A DNA stretch of 25,594 nucleotides from an uncultured Flavobacteriales bacterium (lineage in GTDB: Bacteria > Bacteroidota > Bacteroidia > Palsa-965). This document shows, piece by piece, positions 1 to 7,743 of the stretch. The DNA lies in assembly GCA_937974275.1 (NCBI GenBank), contig CALJIF010000034.1:1-25594 (forward strand). Reading direction: 5' to 3'. Made by a program: the position numbers and the translations under genes. Numbering within the stretch: position 1 is the first letter of the stretch; each line of letters begins with the position of its first letter. The notes beneath the pieces were generated by a model, which worked only from the letters and a program-made list of their open reading frames with translations, was not told the origin of the DNA and made no database searches.

Positions 1-959
1 GAAGCAGGACGATACTTAAAATTTGTTAAGGTTCGCGTAATCGAACTTCCGTCGAAGCGATTTATTTCGTGTGCGGCCCGGGCTGTTTCTTTTGTAATAC
101 GCGGAGTGCGTTTCGTGATAAGGCTCCACAATTTTTCTAAACGCCAGCCCAATCCAAGCAGAAACGGAGATGCAAATGTTGATGTGGTTTTACGATTCCA
201 GGTTTTAAGAATGGTGTCGAAAACATCACGATAGGTCATATTATCACTCACGAGAATAAAACGTTTCCCGTTGACTTTCTCTTTCGTTAAACGAAGGGCT
301 GCATCGGCAACGTCGCGCACATCTACATAACCTGTAATACCATTGGTAAACCACGAGCCGCTCTTTTTTAGTGCATCGAACAATTGCAAACTGCCTTGCT
401 TGCTTTTGCCATAGCCCACGATAAAACCGGGATTAAGAATAACTGCATGAAGTCCTTCTTCCATACCGCGCCAAACCTCGCGCTCAGCAGTGTATTTGCT
501 GATTGCGTAGACGGAATGGGACGGATCTTTTTTCCAATGTAAGTCCTCTGTTACCAAAGATCCATCGGTGGTTTTACCCAGGGCAGCAATGGAACTGATG
601 TAACACAGGTGCTGAATACCAAGGTCCAGACATAAATTGACAATGTTGGCAGTGCCTTCTGCATTCACACGAAATAGTTCTTTCTCTTTGGCAGACTCGA
701 ACGAAATTAACGCCGCTGCATGATACACAGTTGTTATGCCCTGCATCGCATCTTCCAACGCGCCAAGATCCAGCAAGTCGCCGTCCACCCATTCTATTTC
801 CGGCAAAAGATGATTGGCGTTGTGATGCGCAAAAATGGACTCAATAAGTTGCAGATTGGATGATCTTCTTTTCAGAGCACGCACGCGTTCGCCCGACTGC
901 AACAGCTGTAAAGCCAAATGCGAACCCACCAATCCCGTAGCGCCTGTAATGAGGATCAT
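1..959 (-). CDS. NAD-dependent epimerase/dehydratase (extended SDR), 3' end beyond window
   Basis: The frame opens at ATG 959 and stays open to the window edge, giving 319 codons without a stop, so the C-terminus is missing. The protein begins MILITGATGLVGSHLALQLL, a Rossmann strand with the GxxGxxG NAD(P)-binding motif typical of extended short-chain dehydrogenases. A YAISKYTAE segment supplies the catalytic Tyr-xxx-Lys, preceded by an ISSIAALG stretch with the expected active-site serine. NPGFIVGYG and the GYVDVRDVADA segment are typical of the nucleoside-sugar epimerase / dihydroflavonol-reductase branch. It should be a cytoplasmic oxidoreductase or epimerase; the substrate cannot be told from sequence. 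It diverges from tyrS with a short shared promoter region. Confidence 0.88.
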   Translation of the reverse strand, partial: MILITGATGLVGSHLALQLLQSGERVRALKRRSSNLQLIESIFAHHNANHLLPEIEWVDGDLLDLGALEDAMQGITTVYHAAALISFESAKEKELFRVNAEGTANIVNLCLDLGIQHLCYISSIAALGKTTDGSLVTEDLHWKKDPSHSVYAISKYTAEREVWRGMEEGLHAVILNPGFIVGYGKSKQGSLQLFDALKKSGSWFTNGITGYVDVRDVADAALRLTKEKVNGKRFILVSDNMTYRDVFDTILKTWNRKTTSTFASPFLLGLGWRLEKLWSLITKRTPRITKETARAAHEINRFDGSSITRTLTNFKYRPA

Positions 960-963
960 GAGG

Positions 964-971
964 TAAAGATA
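964..971 (-). promoter_or_regulatory. -7 box-like TATCTTTA for the epimerase
   Basis: Read on the minus strand the sequence is TATCTTTA, one base off the Bacteroidota -7 consensus TAnnTTTG. Only 4 nt separate it from the ATG at 959, so a transcript from it would be nearly leaderless. No clear TTG -33 element is seen. Confidence 0.4.
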
Positions 972-1014
972 CGTTGCACGAATTAATCCGTACGCGTGTT
1001 TCGGTCTGCCGATG

Positions 1015-1022
1015 TATCTTTG
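1015..1022 (+). promoter_or_regulatory. -7 box TATCTTTG upstream of tyrS
   Basis: This is an exact match to the Bacteroidota TAnnTTTG -7 consensus. It lies 43 nt before the tyrS ATG, giving a short AT-rich leader with no Shine-Dalgarno sequence. Confidence 0.55.
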
Positions 1023-1065
1023 CCCCGATTTTCGCTGATTACCGCAAAAAATTAAATTACACACG

Positions 1066-2364
1066 ATGAAAAACTTTATTGAAGAATTGCGCTGGCGTCG
1101 CATGCTGCAGGACGTAATGCCCGGAACTGAAGAGTTATTGATGAAAGAACAGGTTCGCGGATACATCGGTTTTGATCCGACTGCAGATTCATTGGGAGTT
1201 GGGAATCTTGTGCAGATTATGACCTTGTTGCATTTTCAGCAATGCGGTCATCAGCCTATTGCTTTGGTGGGCGGCGCTACCGGAATGGTGGGCGATCCGT
1301 CGGGAAAGTCTGCGGAGCGTAATTTATTGTCCGAGGAAACATTGCAACATAATCTGAATTGTCAGCGCAAACAGTTGGAGAAGTTTCTCGATTTCAATTG
1401 CGGCAGTAATTCGGCTTTGATCGTCAATAACTATGATTGGTTTAAAGGTTTGTCTTTTCTCGATTTTATTCGCGACACGGGAAAACACATTACCGTTAAT
1501 TACATGATGGCGAAAGATTCCGTGAAGAAACGACTTACCGGTGAAGAACGGGAAGGCATGTCGTTTACGGAATTTACGTATCAGTTAATTCAGGGGTACG
1601 ACTTTTATCATTTGTGGAAGAATGATGGTGTGAAGTTGCAAATGGGAGGTTCTGATCAATGGGGCAACATTACAACAGGAACGGAATTAATTCGTCGTAA
1701 AGCCGGAGGTGAAGCCTGGGCGTTGACCACTCCATTAATTAAAAAAGCAGACGGTACGAAATTCGGTAAAACAGAAGGCGGTAATATTTGGTTGGATGCG
1801 AAGCGCACGACACCTTACGAGTTCTATCAGTTCTGGATGAATGCAGCCGATGAAGACGCCGGTAACTTCATTCGTATTTTCACATTAAAGACGCGCGAAG
1901 AAATTGAAGCCATCGAAGCAGAGCATTTGGCCGCGCCACATTTAAGAGGTTTACAACGCGCGCTGGCAGAAGATATTACCACACGTGTACACAGTGCCGA
2001 TGATTTAAGAATGGCGCAAGCTGCAACGGAAGTGCTGTTCGGAAAAGGTACCATCGAACAATTAGCGCGTTTTAACGACGAACAATTTGTCGGAATTTTT
2101 GTAGGTGCCGGTGTTGCGGTTGCCGATGTTACCGAAAGTGAAATTGCGCAGGGAATTGGCGTGCTTGACTTAATTGCGGATAAAGCCGGTTTAGTAGCCT
2201 CTAAGGGCGAAGGTCGTAAGTTGATACAAGGCAACGGTTTGTCCATCAACAAAAACAAAATCACCGACGCGAATCTTTCCGTTACGAAAGATCAACTCAT
2301 CAATGGGAAATACTTGTTATTGCAAAAGGGCAAGAAAGACTATTGTTTGGTGAAGGTGGTGTGA
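1066..2364 (+). CDS. tyrS: Tyrosine--tRNA ligase, class I, with atypical HIGH motif
   Basis: This 432-residue protein is full length for bacterial TyrRS and charges tRNA-Tyr with tyrosine in the cytoplasm. The N-terminal Rossmann domain contains GFDPTADSL (about residues 35-43), the tyrosine pocket segment LQMGGSDQWGNITTG, and the KMSKS-equivalent KFGKT at residues 232-236. The C-terminal part has an S4-like RNA-binding domain (ASKGEGRKLIQGNGLSIN). The oddity is the HIGH motif: after DPTADSL the family usually has H-[IVL]-G-[HN], but here residues 44-47 are GVGN. The second position (N47) is a known natural variant; the first (G44 instead of His) is not expected, because that histidine contacts the ATP phosphates. 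The rest looks conserved and intact. The gene is monocistronic, from a TATCTTTG box to the terminator at 2439-2470. Confidence 0.97.
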   Translation: MKNFIEELRWRRMLQDVMPGTEELLMKEQVRGYIGFDPTADSLGVGNLVQIMTLLHFQQCGHQPIALVGGATGMVGDPSGKSAERNLLSEETLQHNLNCQRKQLEKFLDFNCGSNSALIVNNYDWFKGLSFLDFIRDTGKHITVNYMMAKDSVKKRLTGEEREGMSFTEFTYQLIQGYDFYHLWKNDGVKLQMGGSDQWGNITTGTELIRRKAGGEAWALTTPLIKKADGTKFGKTEGGNIWLDAKRTTPYEFYQFWMNAADEDAGNFIRIFTLKTREEIEAIEAEHLAAPHLRGLQRALAEDITTRVHSADDLRMAQAATEVLFGKGTIEQLARFNDEQFVGIFVGAGVAVADVTESEIAQGIGVLDLIADKAGLVASKGEGRKLIQGNGLSINKNKITDANLSVTKDQLINGKYLLLQKGKKDYCLVKVV

Positions 2365-2438
2365 TTATAACGTAACGTTAGTAAGAGATTAGAACTACGT
2401 ACTCATTAATTTTACCAAACCACAAAACTTATTGCACG

Positions 2439-2470
2439 AAAAAAAAGTTCTCATTTCGAGAACTTTTTTT
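2439..2470. terminator. Bidirectional intrinsic terminator between tyrS and the amidohydrolase operon
   Basis: The stem GTTCTC/GAGAAC (2447-2452 with 2458-2463) has a 5-nt loop and is flanked by an A8 run on the left and a T7 run on the right. It can therefore end transcription from tyrS on the plus strand and from the amidohydrolase operon on the minus strand. Confidence 0.85.
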
Positions 2471-2478
2471 GTGTTAGC

Positions 2479-3780
2479 CTATTTCGGATCCAATCCGTAT
2501 TTCTTCAAATAAATCTCGTTCAACTCTTGTTGTTCGTTTCTCAGATCGAGGCGTCTTCCTTCAATAAATGCCCAGGTTACTTTATTGGTGGACATGTCCA
2601 ACGCATCTCCTTCTGAAATAAACAACGTTGCATCTTTACCGCTTTCCAACGTACCCACGCGATCTGCAATACCAAGAATGAGAGCAGTATTACCGGTTAA
2701 AGCAGCAATTGCTTGTTCTTTGGGTAATCCGTAGGCCACTGCAGTACCGGCCAAAAACGGAAGGTTTCGCGTATGCGCTGCTTCCTGATCACCTTCGTTC
2801 TGGAAACAGAAAAGTACGCCCGCATCGTGAAGTTGTGCAGCTGTTTTGTAAGGTTGATCAACATCATCGCCGGAACGTACAGGTAAGGAATGCACACGAT
2901 TCAACATCACTGAAACATTTTTGGTTTTCAAAAACTCGGCGCACTTCCAACTGTCAGTTCCACCAACTATTACAATATGCTTCACACCGAACTTCTGAGC
3001 GAATGCAACACTTTCCGTAATGTCTTTTACCGCATCGGCATGAATGTATAAACGTTGTGTACCGTTAAACACACCACGCATTGCTTCGAAACGCAGGTTA
3101 CGCTCGCCGGGATTTTCCAGATAAGCTTTCGCCTCAGCAAAAAACTGTTGTAGCTCTTGTTTCTGCGCTTCGTAGTTTTTACTCTTTTCGTATACGATGC
3201 CGTTATCGCTCCATTGTCTGCTGTAAACGGAAGGCCAGTTGATGTGCACACCGTCATCTTTGCGTTGTGTCGCGTCGGTCCAATTCCAACCGTCCAGTTG
3301 CATCACAGAAGATGTTCCCGAAATGCGTCCACCGCGCGGTGTTACCTGTGCGAGTAAAACTCCGTTAGTACGAACAGTAGGAATGATGCGCGAGTCCATG
3401 TTGTAGGCGATTTGCGAACGCACATGAGGATTGTATCCGCCAACTTCGTAAAAGTCGTTGCTGGCACGAACAGCTTCAATCTCCGTTAAGCCGAGTGTTG
3501 AATTGGGTGCAATAAATCCGGGATAGACGTGTTTACCGGCAATGTTAATCGTTGTATCCCACGCACTCATATCAATGCGCATCACGCGGGCATCACCGAT
3601 TAACGTGATCTTTCCGTCTTTAAATCCAACAACGGAATTTTCAATCACCTGACCGTTGCCAACGTGTGCAATACCGTTCATCAGTAAAATACTTTTTTTC
3701 TGTTTCGCGGCGGGAATAGGTTGTTGCGCCCCAACGTGCAACGCAATACCTGTACAAAGTAGAAGGAATGTTGTTTTCAT
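2479..3780 (-). CDS. Secreted amidohydrolase-family protein lacking canonical metal ligands
   Basis: I place the start at ATG 3780 (MKTTFLLLCTGIALHVGAQ), which begins a clear signal peptide; an upstream in-frame start would only overlap the previous gene. The 433-residue product has the N-terminal beta-sandwich strand and the VYPGFI motif that precedes the metal-binding HxH in imidazolonepropionase-like amidohydrolases. Here the HxH is replaced (PNSTLGL). The later His and Asp ligand positions also look lost (VGGTDSWK and NEGDQE segments). The C-terminal GTLESGKDATLF strand is typical of the superfamily. It follows the 1028-residue paralogue by 13 nt in one operon. It is probably periplasmic or cell-envelope located, as a non-catalytic partner or an enzyme with altered chemistry. 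Confidence 0.85.
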   Translation of the reverse strand: MKTTFLLLCTGIALHVGAQQPIPAAKQKKSILLMNGIAHVGNGQVIENSVVGFKDGKITLIGDARVMRIDMSAWDTTINIAGKHVYPGFIAPNSTLGLTEIEAVRASNDFYEVGGYNPHVRSQIAYNMDSRIIPTVRTNGVLLAQVTPRGGRISGTSSVMQLDGWNWTDATQRKDDGVHINWPSVYSRQWSDNGIVYEKSKNYEAQKQELQQFFAEAKAYLENPGERNLRFEAMRGVFNGTQRLYIHADAVKDITESVAFAQKFGVKHIVIVGGTDSWKCAEFLKTKNVSVMLNRVHSLPVRSGDDVDQPYKTAAQLHDAGVLFCFQNEGDQEAAHTRNLPFLAGTAVAYGLPKEQAIAALTGNTALILGIADRVGTLESGKDATLFISEGDALDMSTNKVTWAFIEGRRLDLRNEQQELNEIYLKKYGLDPK

Positions 3781-3793
3781 GGTTGTGGGTCGC

Positions 3794-6700
3794 TTATTGT
3801 TCGTTGATAAAATCATTTAAGTAATCTTCATTCACGTGCATGTCTTCACAATGCCACATTTTTGGTGTACGAGCGCGTGGTCGTTGTAAAGGTCCACCAT
3901 CGTTTTTCTCTTTGATCATCAATTGAGTCAAACGGGCGCGATCGCTGCGCATTTTTTCACGCAACACTACATCTTCTTTAGCGTCGTACAATATTTGTCC
4001 GTCAACCATGGTCATTTCAACCTTTGCGTAAACCGATAAAGGATTGTCACTCCACAATACGAGATCGGCATCTTTATTCACTGCAATACTGCCCATGTGT
4101 TTGTCGAGGTGCAACAACTTCGCCGGATTCAAACTTACCAGCGTTAATGCTTCTGTTGCGGAAAGTCCGCCATACTTCATGCTCTTTGCTGCTTCCTGAT
4201 TTAAGCGACGTGCCATTTCTGCATCATCCGAGTTGATCGCGGTTACAATGCCCATGCGGTGCAACAATGCAGGATTGTACGGAATTGCATCTTTCACTTC
4301 GTACTTGTACGCCCACCAGTCGGCGAAGGAAGAACCACCGGCTCCGTGTGCTTTCATCTTGTCTGCAACTTTGTACCCTTCTAAAATGTGAGTGAAGGTA
4401 TTGATGCGGAATTTCATGCTATCCGCAACTGTCATCAACATCGCAATTTCCGATTGAATGTAGGAGTGACACGTAATGAAACGCTTCTGATTTAAAATTT
4501 CTGACAACGCTTCCAGTTCCAGATCACGTTTCGGTGCAGGGCGTTTGGCTTTTTCTCCTGCCGGTAATTTGTTGTAGGCGTCCATGGCTAATTGATATTC
4601 ACGCGCACGAATGAAGTGATCGTAATACACTTGCTCCACGCCCATACGCGTCTGCGGGAAACGAATCGTATGATCATCGCCCCAGTTGGCTTGTTTTACG
4701 TTTTCACCTAACGCAAATTTGATGAAACCGTCAGCACCTTGAATCTTCATGTCTTCCGCATTCGCACCCCAACGCAATTTAATCAAGCCGCTTTGTCCTC
4801 CAATCGGATTTGCTGAACCGTGCAACAATTGCGACGCTACAACACCGCCTGCGAGTTGACGGTAAATGTTGACATCGTCCGGATTAATGACATCGCCAAT
4901 GCGCACTTCCGCGGTAGAAGCTTGTGAGCCTTCATTCACACCACCGGAAATAGCAATGTGTGAGTGTTCGTCAATTAAACCAACAGTAAGATGTTTGCCG
5001 GTTCCGTCAATTTCACGCGCAAACAATTCTTTCGCAGGAATAATTCCTTTCGCTACACGTACAATGCGCCCTTCAACTACAAGTACATCAGTATTTGGAA
5101 GTATACTGTCTTTTTCATTCGTCCAAACCGTAGCATTTTTAATTAAAACAGCTTTATAACGGTTTTTGATGCGACTGAAAAAATTTGGATCTGTTTTTGT
5201 TCTTCCATAAGCAGAGAACGGATAGATCACATCATCCAATGTCGGATAAACCGTGGTAGCTGTATCCGGTTTTTCTTCTTTGGGAACAAAAGGCATAGTG
5301 ATGGTCGCCATCCAATCTACCCATTTTCCGTCCGGCAATTGTGCCTTTCCCGACATGAACTTTGAAGTCGCATCAACCGCTCCGCTTAACAACACGGTTC
5401 CGTTGTGTTCTTTCGACTGGAAACTGATGGAGATATTGACGCCATCCTGCTTCACGCTTACTTTGTCTTTGTCGTGGTTGGCGCTGCTGAATACACCTTT
5501 CAATTTATACACATCACCTTCGATGTTTAATGTACGTGATGCCGATCCAACAATATTTACCGTATAGGTACCCCGAACGTCAAGCGCATTCATGTCGCGC
5601 ACAACATAACGAGTTCCCTGAATCCAGTTGTCGTATATAACGGTTTGCTCCTGAAAAATATTTCCGGACGTAATCAGGAAATTGGCAAGCATTCCTTTTT
5701 TCAATGCGCCCACTTGATCTTGCACGCCCAGCATTTGAGCAGGAGTTGTAGTTAATGCACGCAGGGCTTCTTTTTCGCTAAGTCCGTAAGCAATGGCTTT
5801 GCGCAGGTTGCTCCAAAAATCTTTTTTATCACCCAGATCTGAAGCGGTGAGTGCGAACGTGATGCGGTATTTTTCAAACGCGCCGGGATTTAACGGAGCT
5901 AATTCCCAATGTTTCATGTCGGCATAATCCAACAACTCTGCGTCGTAAGGATCATTGATATCAAACGCTGCGGGAAAGTTCAACGGAAGAATAAATTTCC
6001 CGTTCGTAGCACGCATTTCATCCATGCGTTGATATTCTGTTCCGCTTCCTTTGAAAATATATTGTGTGCTGAATTCATCGCCCACTTTATCTGCACGCAA
6101 AACGTTCCATTTGTTGGACGTTTCGAAAATTTGCGGCAACATACGATTGGCATTAAATGCTTCGAGTGTCGTATTGTACTCTGCGCGATTTTTACTCATG
6201 CGGTACCAATCTGCATCGTAATATGTTTGACGCAACAACGCAATAGCGCCCATCAACGATGATGGATATTCCTGTCGCGAAGAACCTTTGTTAAACGAAT
6301 AACAAGATGCAGCACGATCTTTCACTACAGATAAATTTTCTCCTCCTTCGGTATGCAAGGTCACAACTGCACTTGTTCCACGGGCAATACCATCAGGATG
6401 ATGAATCATCAAAACGCCATATCCGATACCGCGATATTGTTCGGCGGACTTCTCATCATGCCGGAACAATTGATGTGCCTGATTTTCGGGATTCAACGCA
6501 TCATTCCAACCGCGAGTGCCCGGTTGTGCACGTTCGTATTTTGGTCCCGGTGTCCACGGATGACGTTTTACTTCGGGCATTCCATACGAAGTGAACGGAT
6601 CAATAAATGAAGGATAAATCCATTTGCCGGTCATGTCCAACACAACGGCTCCTTTCGGAATTACGACATTGGCCGCTACATCAATGATGCGCCCGTCCTG

Positions 6701-6880
6701 AATCAGTAAAGTTCCTTTTTCTATAACGTTGTCGGCATCAATCTGAATCTTTGCATTGGTTAACGCGTAAATCGTGTGTCGCGGATCAGCAGCGCCATTT
6801 CGGGGAAACGTCACCAACTGACCGAAAACCTGCAGTGTAGTTGCAAGAAGTACCGCAACTGCCCAACTTTTCTTCATCAT
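3794..6880 (-). CDS. Secreted tandem amidohydrolase (two amidohydrolase domains)
   Basis: This 1028-residue protein has an N-terminal signal peptide (MMKKSWAVAVLLATTLQVFG) and two imidazolonepropionase-like amidohydrolase domains. Domain 1 (about residues 30-440) has the WIYPSFID strand but PFTSYG where HxH should be, so it is probably inactive. Domain 2 (about 600-1000) has DEHSHI (H639, H641), a FITCHS histidine (H805), THILEGYKV (H831) and NSDDAEM (D885), a full set of ligands for a metal-dependent hydrolase. Between them lies a beta-rich linker (about 440-580). The substrate is unknown; members of this group act on cyclic amides or dipeptides. It is the first gene of the operon and is followed 13 nt later by a second degenerate amidohydrolase. 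Confidence 0.93.
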   Translation of the reverse strand: MMKKSWAVAVLLATTLQVFGQLVTFPRNGAADPRHTIYALTNAKIQIDADNVIEKGTLLIQDGRIIDVAANVVIPKGAVVLDMTGKWIYPSFIDPFTSYGMPEVKRHPWTPGPKYERAQPGTRGWNDALNPENQAHQLFRHDEKSAEQYRGIGYGVLMIHHPDGIARGTSAVVTLHTEGGENLSVVKDRAASCYSFNKGSSRQEYPSSLMGAIALLRQTYYDADWYRMSKNRAEYNTTLEAFNANRMLPQIFETSNKWNVLRADKVGDEFSTQYIFKGSGTEYQRMDEMRATNGKFILPLNFPAAFDINDPYDAELLDYADMKHWELAPLNPGAFEKYRITFALTASDLGDKKDFWSNLRKAIAYGLSEKEALRALTTTPAQMLGVQDQVGALKKGMLANFLITSGNIFQEQTVIYDNWIQGTRYVVRDMNALDVRGTYTVNIVGSASRTLNIEGDVYKLKGVFSSANHDKDKVSVKQDGVNISISFQSKEHNGTVLLSGAVDATSKFMSGKAQLPDGKWVDWMATITMPFVPKEEKPDTATTVYPTLDDVIYPFSAYGRTKTDPNFFSRIKNRYKAVLIKNATVWTNEKDSILPNTDVLVVEGRIVRVAKGIIPAKELFAREIDGTGKHLTVGLIDEHSHIAISGGVNEGSQASTAEVRIGDVINPDDVNIYRQLAGGVVASQLLHGSANPIGGQSGLIKLRWGANAEDMKIQGADGFIKFALGENVKQANWGDDHTIRFPQTRMGVEQVYYDHFIRAREYQLAMDAYNKLPAGEKAKRPAPKRDLELEALSEILNQKRFITCHSYIQSEIAMLMTVADSMKFRINTFTHILEGYKVADKMKAHGAGGSSFADWWAYKYEVKDAIPYNPALLHRMGIVTAINSDDAEMARRLNQEAAKSMKYGGLSATEALTLVSLNPAKLLHLDKHMGSIAVNKDADLVLWSDNPLSVYAKVEMTMVDGQILYDAKEDVVLREKMRSDRARLTQLMIKEKNDGGPLQRPRARTPKMWHCEDMHVNEDYLNDFINEQ

Positions 6881-6900
6881 AACTGTTGTTTTAAGGTTAA

Positions 6901-6908
6901 CAAATTTA
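6901..6908 (-). promoter_or_regulatory. -7 box TAAATTTG for the amidohydrolase operon
   Basis: On the minus strand the sequence reads TAAATTTG, an exact TAnnTTTG match, 20 nt before ATG 6880. A weak TTTCG lies about 17 nt further upstream, near the -33 position. Confidence 0.5.
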
Positions 6909-6969
6909 TCCTTTTTTAAATGCGAAAGTCCCGAATCGTGATGAACGGTTATAAAGCCGTGTTTTTCTG

Positions 6970-6977
6970 TACTTTTG
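6970..6977 (+). promoter_or_regulatory. -7 box TACTTTTG for the cytochrome-b-like/cytochrome c/hflX operon
   Basis: This exact TAnnTTTG match lies 20 nt before ATG 6998. It is the only promoter-like site visible for the three overlapping genes that follow. Confidence 0.55.
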
Positions 6978-6997
6978 CCCTGTAAAAACGTCTCGCT

Positions 6998-7447
6998 ATG
7001 TACACTATCTTAAGTCACGCGCATTCCGGTTTGCGCTATGCTGTTTTGTTCTTCCTGATTGCGGCTGTCGCTAAAGCGTTCTCGGGTTGGATGGGTAAAA
7101 AATCGTATTTACCGGGTGATCGCAAATTGGCCACTTTCTCGGTAATTTTTTCTCACGTTCAATTGTTGCTCGGATTGGCCTTATATTTCTCCGAAGCATG
7201 GTATAGCCGTGTAGCAACAGATCCTGCACAGGAATCGATGATCCGATTTTTTAAGATGGAGCACCTTGCCGGAATGATCATTGCAATTGTATTGATCACC
7301 ATCGGTAGTGCACGTGCGAAACGTCAAAATTCGGACGAGAAAAAACACAAGACCATCGCGATTTTCTTCGGTATCGGTTTGTTGTTAATTCTGGCAATGA
7401 TTCCGTGGCCGTTCCTCGCTAAATTCGCTCACTTAGGATGGTTCTAA
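6998..7447 (+). CDS. Cytochrome-b-like small integral membrane protein
   Basis: The 149-residue product has four hydrophobic segments (about residues 10-30, 44-64, 90-108 and 122-142). Conserved-looking histidines sit at the membrane edges: H7 and H9 in SHAHSGLRY, one in FSHVQLLLG and one in MEHLAGM. A basic loop (ARAKRQNSDEKKHK) precedes the last segment. Similar Bacteroidota proteins are annotated 'cytochrome B', and the paired histidines fit a heme-binding bundle, though heme is not proven. Its stop overlaps the start of the c-type cytochrome gene by 10 nt, which supports a joint electron-transfer role at the inner membrane. Confidence 0.8.
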   Translation: MYTILSHAHSGLRYAVLFFLIAAVAKAFSGWMGKKSYLPGDRKLATFSVIFSHVQLLLGLALYFSEAWYSRVATDPAQESMIRFFKMEHLAGMIIAIVLITIGSARAKRQNSDEKKHKTIAIFFGIGLLLILAMIPWPFLAKFAHLGWF

Positions 7448-7743
7448 GATTTATCGCAATTACCGCAGGCTTCGCTTTGTTATTATCGTGCGGAGGTAAA
7501 ACGGAATCGAATCAAACGATTTCCGGCGCTGAGTTATACCAATCCAACTGTGCTTCCTGCCACGGCGGTGATGGAAAATTACAAGCCGCGGGTGCGAAGG
7601 ATTTATCGATCTCCATGATGAGTGATGAGGAATGCAGTGTGATTATTCGCAACGGACGCGGCGGTATGCGCGCTTTCGGAAATGAATTGAGCGAAGCTGA
7701 AATTAAAGCGGTCGTTGAACACGTGAAGACTTTGCGGAAGTAG
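7438..7743 (+). CDS. Small c-type cytochrome lipoprotein
   Basis: The 101-residue protein starts with a lipoprotein signal ending in the lipobox LLSC (Cys18). A single heme-c motif CASCHG follows (C38, C41, H42). A Met in NGRGGMRAFG near residue 80 is the likely second axial ligand, followed by the C-terminal helix ELSEAEIKAVVEHVKTL found in class I cytochromes c. It should be a periplasm-facing, membrane-anchored electron carrier. Its ATG lies inside the end of the upstream gene, and its TAG stop shares one base with the GTG start of hflX, so translation of the three genes is probably coupled. Confidence 0.9.
   Translation: MVLRFIAITAGFALLLSCGGKTESNQTISGAELYQSNCASCHGGDGKLQAAGAKDLSISMMSDEECSVIIRNGRGGMRAFGNELSEAEIKAVVEHVKTLRK

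Noticed and set aside
1827..2264. A 145-codon minus-strand open frame inside tyrS
   Set aside because: It is an antisense shadow of the conserved TyrRS coding frame, with no features of its own; the other long antisense frames in the window are rejected for the same reason.
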